Positions 57,768-64,000 of a DNA stretch of 64,000 nucleotides are shown one piece after another (position 1 is the stretch's first letter; each line of letters begins with the position of its first letter). The DNA is from Gemella haemolysans. Its GTDB lineage: Bacteria > Bacillota > Bacilli > Staphylococcales > Gemellaceae. The DNA lies in contig NZ_CABFLN010000069.1 of NCBI RefSeq assembly GCF_901873445.1, positions 1-64,000 of the forward strand. The letters are read 5' to 3'. The position numbers and the translations under genes are program-made. The notes beneath the pieces were generated by a model. The model was given only the letters and a program-made list of their open reading frames with translations, was not told the origin of the DNA and searched no databases.

Positions 57768-60104
57768 ATGCAAACTGTAGAAGGTTATCTAAATAAAATT
57801 ATCTTTCATAATAAGGAAAATAATTATTATATTTTGTCTATATTTTTAAATGATCAATATAATTTTGCTGAAGGAGATTATTTAAGCGTTGTAGGAACAT
57901 TTAACGATTTCGAATTTGTTGAAGATGAATTATATTCATTCAAAGGAGAAATTGTTCAGCATAGAAAATATGGTACACAACTTTCAGCAATTGTCGTAGA
58001 ACCTGTTATTGAAAAAGATAAAGAAGCTATTGTATCTTATTTATCTAGTTCGATTTTTCAAGGTGTAGGAAGAAAAACCGCAGAATTAATAGTCGATAGT
58101 TTAGGTATAGATGCTCTAGATAAAATATATGAAGATAAAGAAGCATTATTTGCCATAAAAGGTATTCCAACACAACGTAAAGATACTATTTATGCTACAA
58201 TCGTTGCAAATAAACAAACCCAAGATATAATTTTAAAGCTAAACGAATATAATCTTAGCAATAATTTAATTTTGAAAATCTATAACTTTTACAAACATAA
58301 CACATTACGTACAATTACCGAAAATCCCTACTCACTAATTAAAGATATAAAAGGTATAAATTTTAAAACAGTAGATAAAATTGCAGAAACTAATGAAATT
58401 GCTGCAAATGATCAAGAAAGAATACTATACGGTTTTATTTATACTATTAATTCGTATTGTTTTTCTACTGGCAATACATATATATCAAAAAACAACCTTC
58501 TTTACAATACCTTTAACGTGCTATATTCTTCACGAAATATAGCAGTCGATAAACAAGATATATTAAATGCATACACTTATGCTCTAGATACTGGAAAATT
58601 AATAGAGATTGAAGATAGAGTGTTCTTACCAGAAATATACTATTCAGAGTATTCTATTTATAGTGATATAAATAGAAGATTAGAAATTAAAAACACTGAA
58701 GATATTAGTGAAAAACTATTAGATAAATATATAGACGAAGTCGAAGATGAATTGGGAATAGAATATGATATAGTTCAGATTGCGGCAATAAAAAACTGCA
58801 TTCTTAACAATTTTTCAATCCTGACAGGTGGACCGGGGACTGGAAAAACTACAATCATACTAGCAGTCATTAAAATATTCCAAAAAATTAAAAACTATAG
58901 TATACATGATTTATTAGACGAAAATAGAAATATTATAACCTTATGTGCACCTACCGGAAAAGCGGCCAAAAGAATGTCTGAAAGCACAGGATTCTATGCT
59001 TCTACTATCCACAAAGCCATCGGTTGGAGTACAGAAGATGAAAACATGGAAGAATTTGTAAGTGATAAAAGTATAAAGTCTGAATTAGTAATAATAGATG
59101 AATCAAGTATGATTGATGTTTTCTTAATGTACAACCTATTAAAAATAATTCATAAAGATGCAAAGATAATACTTGTTGGGGACAACGATCAATTACCGTC
59201 AATTGCACCAGGGAATGTCTTAAACGATCTTATTAATTCTCAAGCTATATCGACAGTTAAGTTGAATAAAATCTTTAGACAAAGTGAACATTCAAGTATT
59301 ATAAATATCTCCCACTCTATAAAAAATGATATTCCATTCGATATATTAGAAAATTTCGATGATAAGGAATTCATTTCAGCTAATAAAAATGAAATGATCA
59401 ACGTCATCTCAGCCGTATATGATGATCTACTAAAAAACACAAGTAAAGAAAATATCCAAATCCTTGCTCCTATCTATAAAGGAACAAGTGGAATAAATGA
59501 GATTAATACAGCTATCCAATCAAGATTTAATGATAATGAAGAACAAATAGAGTACGGTGAATTAATATATAAAGTAGACGACAGAGTTATGCAACTCGTT
59601 AATAGACCTGAGGACAATATATTTAATGGTGATATAGGTTATATAAAAGAAGTATACAAAGAAGGAAATAAACTTAAAATCGTTATAGATTATGATGATA
59701 ACTTTGTAACATATGAAAAGCAAGAATTAAACCAAATTACGCTTTCTTATGCATGTTCTATACATAAAGCACAAGGATCAGAATTTGAAAATGTTATAAT
59801 TCCGTTTATTGATAATTATAACTTTATGCTCAATAAAAATTTAACTTATACTGCTATTACACGAGCAAAGAAAAAATTAATATTATGTGGAAATCATAAT
59901 GTTTTTTATAAGTCAATCGAGCCTACAAATACCGTTAATAGACAAACTGCTCTAGAATGGTTCTTTACAACAGACAGAGAAGCGGATATTGAAGACATTG
60001 AAATTGATGAAGAGCTTAAAACATATATACTCGATTTTCAAAATATAAATACTATTGATCCTATGATTGGAATGGAAAACATCAAACCGACAGATTTTCT
60101 CTAA
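57768..60104 (+). CDS. recD2: ATP-dependent RecD-like DNA helicase RecD2
   Basis: A 5'-3' superfamily 1B helicase involved in fork maintenance and repair, acting without RecBC. The N-terminal OB and helix-hairpin-helix region (about 1-330) precedes motif I LTGGPGTGKTTII, CAPTGKAAKRMSE, VIDESSMID, VGDNDQLPSIAPG and a late LSYACSIHKAQGSEFENV and TYTAITRAKKKL. The length of 778 is typical. GGAG precedes the start. It is the only + strand gene in the right arm, so it runs against the inferred direction of replication. Confidence 0.95.
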   Translation: MQTVEGYLNKIIFHNKENNYYILSIFLNDQYNFAEGDYLSVVGTFNDFEFVEDELYSFKGEIVQHRKYGTQLSAIVVEPVIEKDKEAIVSYLSSSIFQGVGRKTAELIVDSLGIDALDKIYEDKEALFAIKGIPTQRKDTIYATIVANKQTQDIILKLNEYNLSNNLILKIYNFYKHNTLRTITENPYSLIKDIKGINFKTVDKIAETNEIAANDQERILYGFIYTINSYCFSTGNTYISKNNLLYNTFNVLYSSRNIAVDKQDILNAYTYALDTGKLIEIEDRVFLPEIYYSEYSIYSDINRRLEIKNTEDISEKLLDKYIDEVEDELGIEYDIVQIAAIKNCILNNFSILTGGPGTGKTTIILAVIKIFQKIKNYSIHDLLDENRNIITLCAPTGKAAKRMSESTGFYASTIHKAIGWSTEDENMEEFVSDKSIKSELVIIDESSMIDVFLMYNLLKIIHKDAKIILVGDNDQLPSIAPGNVLNDLINSQAISTVKLNKIFRQSEHSSIINISHSIKNDIPFDILENFDDKEFISANKNEMINVISAVYDDLLKNTSKENIQILAPIYKGTSGINEINTAIQSRFNDNEEQIEYGELIYKVDDRVMQLVNRPEDNIFNGDIGYIKEVYKEGNKLKIVIDYDDNFVTYEKQELNQITLSYACSIHKAQGSEFENVIIPFIDNYNFMLNKNLTYTAITRAKKKLILCGNHNVFYKSIEPTNTVNRQTALEWFFTTDREADIEDIEIDEELKTYILDFQNINTIDPMIGMENIKPTDFL

Positions 60105-60132
60105 TAAACATTAAAAACGGGGCTAACCCAAA

Positions 60133-60166
60133 AGTCCTAAAATTTAACATGGTTCATATGAGGACT
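60133..60166 (+). repeat. Small inverted repeat downstream of recD2
   Basis: AGTCCT (60133-60138) and AGGACT (60161-60166) flank 22 bases. Together with GGGGCTAACCCAAAAGTCC at its left it resembles the end of a mobile element remnant, but no transposase fragment is visible. The whole 60105-60427 gap is repeat-rich and holds no gene. Confidence 0.35.
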
Positions 60167-60173
60167 CATAGAC

Positions 60174-60237
60174 GCAGTGGTTTATTGATATCAAAAATCG
60201 CTTTATAAAAGCTTTTTAGATATCTAATAAACTGTGC
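60174..60237 (+). repeat. Dispersed repeat copy B, left hairpin
   Basis: GCAGTGGTTTATTGATATC (60174-60192) pairs with GATATCTAATAAACTGTGC at the right end, with an inner GCTTT/AAAGC stem. Its right half is shared with copy A at 27247. Confidence 0.6.
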
Positions 60238-60292
60238 GGAGGTGACTCTAAAAAATCGATTTCTACGAAATCACAATTTTTGAGTCACTCCC
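60238..60292 (+). repeat. Dispersed repeat copy B, right hairpin
   Basis: GGAGGTGACTC...GATTTC / GAAATC...GAGTCACTCCC forms a stem of about 25 bp that is closely related to copy C at 62455 and to copy A. No T-run follows. Confidence 0.65.
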
Positions 60293-60375
60293 ATCAAAAA
60301 GTCGAACTAACGGAAAAAGGTTGTATACTAAATCCGAGGCTGAAATTTTTCCCATGTCCTTAACTTCACAAAGAC

Positions 60376-60410
60376 AGGTTATAGAACAATTTACGTCCTA
60401 TAACCTATTT
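60376..60410. terminator. Terminator-like hairpin downstream of the LPXTG gene
   Basis: AGGTTATAG (60376-60384) pairs with CTATAACCT (60398-60406); T-rich flanks are short on both strands. Confidence 0.6.
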
Positions 60411-60427
60411 GAAATAATTATTAAATA

Positions 60428-62230
60428 TTATCTATTTTTTCTTCTTAATGCTGCAGCTCCAAATAATCCTACGATTGCTGCTAAGAAGCCATAAGAAGCT
60501 GTTTGTAATCCTGTGTTAGGTAAAACTTTACCTTCTTTTTGATGGTTGTGAGCTTCACCAGCAGCTGCTTTGTTACTTTCACCTTCGGCACCTGCTTCTT
60601 CAGGCTTATTCCCTTCACTTTGATCCTCTACTAAAGCATATTTACTAAAGTGCTTAGCATCAAATTTAACAATACTTCCATTCCCGTCATCATATGTTTC
60701 TAATTTATCTAATTTTAATTTATTATTTTCATCACGATATATGTAATAAACTACTGATTTTCCTTTTGTATTAGTTAAAGTAACAGTTCTCTTAGAACCT
60801 ACTGAATCAACAGTGTTTCCTAAAGAATCTGTAAGTTTTAAATCATAAACACTATCTAATTTATATTTTGGATTAATAGCTTTTAATTCTTTAGTTAATT
60901 CAGCTAATTCGTCTTTATCTTTAACTTCTTCGGCATAGAAATAAGTTGCTGGAATTTTAGTACTATCAAAGTGTACACTTATTCTTCTGTTTCCAACAGT
61001 TCGTTCTAGCATTTTATTTTTTGGTGCTTCTGGTAATTCAACTTTCGGGAAAGTTGGTTCTACTGGTTTAATTATTTTTGGCTCATCAACTTTTGGTTCG
61101 TCAACTTTGTCAGCTCTATAAATAGATTTCCCAGATGGATTTAAATCAAACTCAAAATTACTTAAATCACCTTTTGTCAAATCTAAGTCGTGAAGTTGTC
61201 TTAAATAGTAATGCCCAGGATCTGTATTTTTAAAGTTTTTAAAATATAATACATCATTTCCTTCACTATCTATTGTACTATCTACATCAAAAGAACCTGC
61301 CTTCTCTTCTAGGTCCCCATATTTTTTTGTCGATATTGTAATCTTACCAGGTAAATCTTTATGATGATATACAAATACAGCTTTTCCCCATATTCTTTCT
61401 GCTTCACTACCTGGCTTATTAGGACTATAATATTCTAACAACATTTTATCTGCAAATCTTTCTAAACCTGCTTTATACTTAACTGTAACTTTTAATACAT
61501 CATTATCACCTACTTGTGATTTGTCTGAATATACTAAATAATCTTTATCACCTACTTCTGGCAACTTAGTTTCACTTAAATTTTTTATTTTTGTTTTATT
61601 ATCGTATTTATATAAATCTTTTCTACTTAAATTAATTTCAGAAGTAATTCCTAACCCTACAGGTCGGTTTTCCTTATCAGTATTAATTATCTCAGCACTC
61701 AATTCGTTATTTTCAAGACTATTCGAAAGGTGAATATTATTTAATAAGTAGTTCCCACCTGTAAGTTTACTAGTATCTGCCATGTAAGAATTCTTTACTG
61801 TTCCTTTTTTTACATTTAGTTCATACTTACTTCCATTTGCTTCGTTTATATATTCAACTGAATTTACTGATAAATCAGAACTTGATGTTTGAATATTTAA
61901 ATTTTTATTCTTGTCTAAAGAAATATCTTTTAATGTATAGCTAGTAAAGCTATCAACTTTCTTCTTATTAATATTACGATGACCCCATCCACCCTCATAT
62001 ACGTCGTCATCAAAATTAAATGGCTTGCTAACAGATACAAATCCAGTTTTTTTCTCGGTATCAGTTAACTCCGATGGACTAGGTGCATTATTTGGCTCAG
62101 CACTTGGGACTGTACTTGGGTGTGGTGTATTCGGCGTATCCGCTGCGAAAATATCTGCTTGAGGTATTACAATACCTGCTACAGTTAAAAATGATACAAT
62201 AGCTGCACTTGTTAATAATTTTTTCTTCAT
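60428..62230 (-). CDS. LPXTG-anchored surface protein, ectodomain not recognised
   Basis: A 600-residue exported protein. A signal peptide (about 1-29, LTSAAIVSFLTVAGIV, cut near FA-ADT) lacks YSIRK. A ~300-residue N-terminal region with no family I recognise follows (it contains DDDVYEGGWGHRNINKKK), then a DEPKVDEPK linker and a C-terminal module ending KFDAKHFSKYALVED, a type common in Gram-positive wall proteins. The sorting signal is LPNTG, a hydrophobic helix and RRKNR. I found no NEAT hallmark, so heme binding is not supported. Ribosome binding site AAAGGAG; consensus promoter upstream. Sortase is not in the window. Confidence 0.85.
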   Translation of the reverse strand: MKKKLLTSAAIVSFLTVAGIVIPQADIFAADTPNTPHPSTVPSAEPNNAPSPSELTDTEKKTGFVSVSKPFNFDDDVYEGGWGHRNINKKKVDSFTSYTLKDISLDKNKNLNIQTSSSDLSVNSVEYINEANGSKYELNVKKGTVKNSYMADTSKLTGGNYLLNNIHLSNSLENNELSAEIINTDKENRPVGLGITSEINLSRKDLYKYDNKTKIKNLSETKLPEVGDKDYLVYSDKSQVGDNDVLKVTVKYKAGLERFADKMLLEYYSPNKPGSEAERIWGKAVFVYHHKDLPGKITISTKKYGDLEEKAGSFDVDSTIDSEGNDVLYFKNFKNTDPGHYYLRQLHDLDLTKGDLSNFEFDLNPSGKSIYRADKVDEPKVDEPKIIKPVEPTFPKVELPEAPKNKMLERTVGNRRISVHFDSTKIPATYFYAEEVKDKDELAELTKELKAINPKYKLDSVYDLKLTDSLGNTVDSVGSKRTVTLTNTKGKSVVYYIYRDENNKLKLDKLETYDDGNGSIVKFDAKHFSKYALVEDQSEGNKPEEAGAEGESNKAAAGEAHNHQKEGKVLPNTGLQTASYGFLAAIVGLFGAAALRRKNR

Positions 62231-62257
62231 ATATTTTTCTCCTTTATAAAAATTAAA

Positions 62258-62285
62258 GTTATATCCATTATATATATATTGTCAA
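62258..62285 (-). promoter_or_regulatory. Promoter of the LPXTG gene
   Basis: On the - strand, a perfect TTGACA (62280-62285), 16-base spacer and TATAAC (62258-62263), 28 bases before the start codon. No Fur-like box is seen, unlike the micro-ORF at 26009. Confidence 0.7.
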
Positions 62286-62454
62286 GTGTTTTAATAGATA
62301 ATACAGAAATTTTTTTATAATAATTATTAGTTACTTAATATTTATTTTTCAGTATTATAATTTAAAAGATATAACATTTATTCTCTACAGGTTTTCTTTT
62401 GAGATTTGTTTTAAAATTTGTTCTTTTATCACACTAATTTTTGCATAATAAAAA

Positions 62455-62515
62455 GGAGTGATTCAACATTTGCGATTTCTTAGAAATCACGATTTTTGAG
62501 TCACTCCCTTTTTTA
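62455..62515. repeat. Dispersed repeat copy C, acting as bidirectional terminator
   Basis: GGAGTGATTC...GCGATTTCT (62455-62480) pairs with AGAAATC...GAGTCACTCC over 26 positions with a few mismatches. T-runs follow on both strands (TTTTTT on +, TTTTT on -). It lies right after the stop of the lipoprotein gene. The rest of the 62231-62516 gap is AT-rich with no gene. Confidence 0.7.
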
Positions 62516-62516
62516 A

Positions 62517-63275
62517 TTACATCGCTGCAAAATCACGTGCTATTTTATCTATATCGTTAATATTTAAAAATGCTGCTGCTATTGCAGAACCATTTTTTGC
62601 TGCAACAGAACTATTTACTGCTGCAATCATATTTTTAGTTAGTACATCTAAACGAACTAATTTAGCCTTAACTTCATTTAATTTTTCATATTCAATATTC
62701 TCATTATTTAGAGTTTTTAGAGTCGCTATCGAAGAATTTACTTTATCTGTCATCTCTTTAAATTTCTCTACCTTATCGCCTAAAGGACGTCCCTTATCAA
62801 GATCTGTTTCAATAGTTCCCGCTAGTTCGTCAAAAGTGATTAATTCTTTTGAAAATGAACTTAGCTTATTCTTCATATATTCACTTGAATATTTTGTTTG
62901 TGAAATATTGTAGTTCTTGTTAGCACTATCTTTTAAATTAAATGCAACTGAGTTTTTATTTTTAGTTACAATTTCAATATTGAAATCTTTATTATTAAAC
63001 TCGTTTGAATTAATATTATCAATATTTAGAGTTTTCCCATTAAAATTATTAAGTTTTAATGATTTCAATAAAGATTCAAAACCTTCTTTGTTAATAACTT
63101 CATCATTAGTAGTAATTATCAACTTATTATCTTTTTTATCAAATTCAGTTTTTTCTAGCTGGTTTAGAGTAACAGAATTTGTAAGATTTTGCAATTGTTC
63201 TTTAGAAATATTGTCCTTAGAACTACAACCTTGCAAAATTAGCAAGGTTGTTAGTAATATTATCAGCTTTTTCAT
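62517..63275 (-). CDS. Putative lipoprotein of unknown function
   Basis: A 252-residue exported lipoprotein: KKLIILLTTLLILQGC is a signal peptide with lipobox LQG-C, to be cut by LspA. The mature part is Asn/Lys/Asp-rich with an N-terminal beta-rich half (KLIITTNDEVINKEG) and a helical C-terminal half ending in an alanine-rich stretch. I do not recognise a domain. ATG (63275) and GTG (63278) are adjacent and the ribosome binding site is weak. It starts seven bases after gpmA and is probably cotranscribed. Confidence 0.75.
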   Translation of the reverse strand: MKKLIILLTTLLILQGCSSKDNISKEQLQNLTNSVTLNQLEKTEFDKKDNKLIITTNDEVINKEGFESLLKSLKLNNFNGKTLNIDNINSNEFNNKDFNIEIVTKNKNSVAFNLKDSANKNYNISQTKYSSEYMKNKLSSFSKELITFDELAGTIETDLDKGRPLGDKVEKFKEMTDKVNSSIATLKTLNNENIEYEKLNEVKAKLVRLDVLTKNMIAAVNSSVAAKNGSAIAAAFLNINDIDKIARDFAAM

Positions 63276-63281
63276 CACTTA

Positions 63282-63968
63282 TTAGAAAAGTTCTGGTGCT
63301 GAGATAATGTTTAGGTTTTCGTCAATTTCAAATACTAATGGAGTACCAGTTGGTAAGTTAAGATCTAAGATTTTTTCATCAGAGATTTTTAATAAGTATT
63401 TGATTAACGCTCTTAAACTGTTACCGTGAGCAGAGATAAGCACGTTTTTACCAGCTTTAATTTGTTTAGAAATATCACTTTCCCAGTAAGGTAATACACG
63501 ATCAATAGTAAGTTTTAAACTTTCTCCTGTTGGTATTTCATTTTCAGGAATTTCTTTATATCTATCGATGTTTCCTGGGTACATGTCACTAGATTTATCT
63601 AATGCAGGAGGAGCTACATCGAAACTTCTTCTCCAAATGTGAACTTGTTCATCACCGTATTTTTCAGCTGTTTCAGCTTTGTTTAATCCTTGTAAAGCAC
63701 CGTAGTGTCTTTCATTTAATCTCCAGCTTTTGTATACTGGAATCCATAATAAATCTAATTCTTCTAAGAATAAGTTTAAAGTTTTGATAGCACGTTTTTG
63801 GTAAGAAGTATACGCTACATCAAAAGTAAGACCTAATTCTTTAAGTGTTTGACCACCTTTGATAGCTTCTTGTCTTCCTTTATCTGTGATATCAACATCA
63901 ACCCATCCTGTAAATCTGTTCTCTAGATTCCATTGGCTTTCACCGTGTCTAGTTAATACTAATTTCAT
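63282..63968 (-). CDS. gpmA: 2,3-bisphosphoglycerate-dependent phosphoglycerate mutase
   Basis: Interconverts 3- and 2-phosphoglycerate in glycolysis. It is a histidine phosphatase-fold enzyme: [18 protein letters not shown] carries the phosphorylated histidine, RRSFDVAPP and [14 protein letters not shown] the other active-site parts. The length of 228 is normal. AGGAGG precedes the ATG. Codon bias is strong, as expected of a glycolytic gene. Confidence 0.97.
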   Translation of the reverse strand: MKLVLTRHGESQWNLENRFTGWVDVDITDKGRQEAIKGGQTLKELGLTFDVAYTSYQKRAIKTLNLFLEELDLLWIPVYKSWRLNERHYGALQGLNKAETAEKYGDEQVHIWRRSFDVAPPALDKSSDMYPGNIDRYKEIPENEIPTGESLKLTIDRVLPYWESDISKQIKAGKNVLISAHGNSLRALIKYLLKISDEKILDLNLPTGTPLVFEIDENLNIISAPELF

Positions 63969-64000
63969 TAAGAAATCCTCCTAGTTTTATTATTATATTT

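Noticed and set aside
60105-60427. Insertion sequence in the recD2-LPXTG gap
   Set aside because: The gap has inverted repeats and a GGGGCTAACCCAAAAGTCC end-like motif, but no transposase coding remnant in any frame.
60428-62230. NEAT (heme-binding) domain in the LPXTG protein
   Set aside because: No NEAT-type YxxxY segment or typical strand pattern could be identified, and no Fur-like box lies upstream.

Overview
The window is chromosomal DNA of a very AT-rich Gram-positive bacterium of class Bacilli, most likely Gemella or a close relative. This rests on gene-by-gene similarity I can recognise: staphylococcal and bacillar gene order, a streptococcal-type XerS recombinase, LPXTG anchoring, PASTA kinase, IreB, GpsB and YlxM. 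No rRNA, tRNA, CRISPR array, prophage or intact insertion sequence was found. About 60 protein genes are packed tightly, nearly all housekeeping.

Layout. Bases 1-36451 are read almost entirely on the + strand and 36472-57506 entirely on the - strand, so the two blocks converge at 36.45-36.47 kb. That is the pattern expected where two replichores meet at the terminus. A 28-bp palindrome resembling dif, with two identical inverted XerD-type arms, lies exactly at the convergence. Further copies lie 4.9 kb to the left and 2.1 kb to the right. Between or beside them are a XerS-type tyrosine recombinase (35099) and the FtsK translocase (38587). I read this as a chromosome-dimer-resolution locus with an unusual multiplied site.

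Left arm: ackA; cca, a DinG-position exonuclease, asnS, dnaD and nth; lspA, ogt; fmt, rsmB, rlmN, prpC, prkC; uvrC; a FAH-family hydrolase, recA, a DUF4044 micro-gene; pcrA, ligA, lapA-like, recJ and a DsbA-like thiol protein. An accessory island follows (25.8-27.4 kb) with a long hairpin, a Fur-box-controlled micro-ORF that looks like a collapsed surface-protein gene, VanZ-like and HesB-like genes and a repeat. Then come apt, an M16 peptidase, trmB, efp, DUF1697, a GntP permease, rpmB and xerS.

Right arm (- strand): grpB-like, pgsA, an anchored low-complexity protein; ylxM-ffh-trmL-ybeY-era-recO-murI-rdgB-fer-ftsK; rsmE-gpsB-coaBC-priA; and nif3-mntR-thyA-folA-degV-ireB-ruvX-DUF1292-mltG. 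Past 57.5 kb come recD2 (+ strand), a repeat cluster, an LPXTG surface protein, a lipoprotein and gpmA.

Themes: DNA replication, repair and recombination are heavily represented (recA, recJ, recO, recD2, pcrA, priA, ligA, uvrC, nth, ogt, ruvX, dnaD, ftsK, xerS). So is the PASTA-kinase cell-wall network (prkC, prpC, ireB, gpsB, mltG). Several proteins depart from their families: Nth has no iron-sulfur cysteines, DnaD is short and lacks its usual motif tryptophan, and the DinG-position protein keeps the nuclease but shows no Walker A motif.
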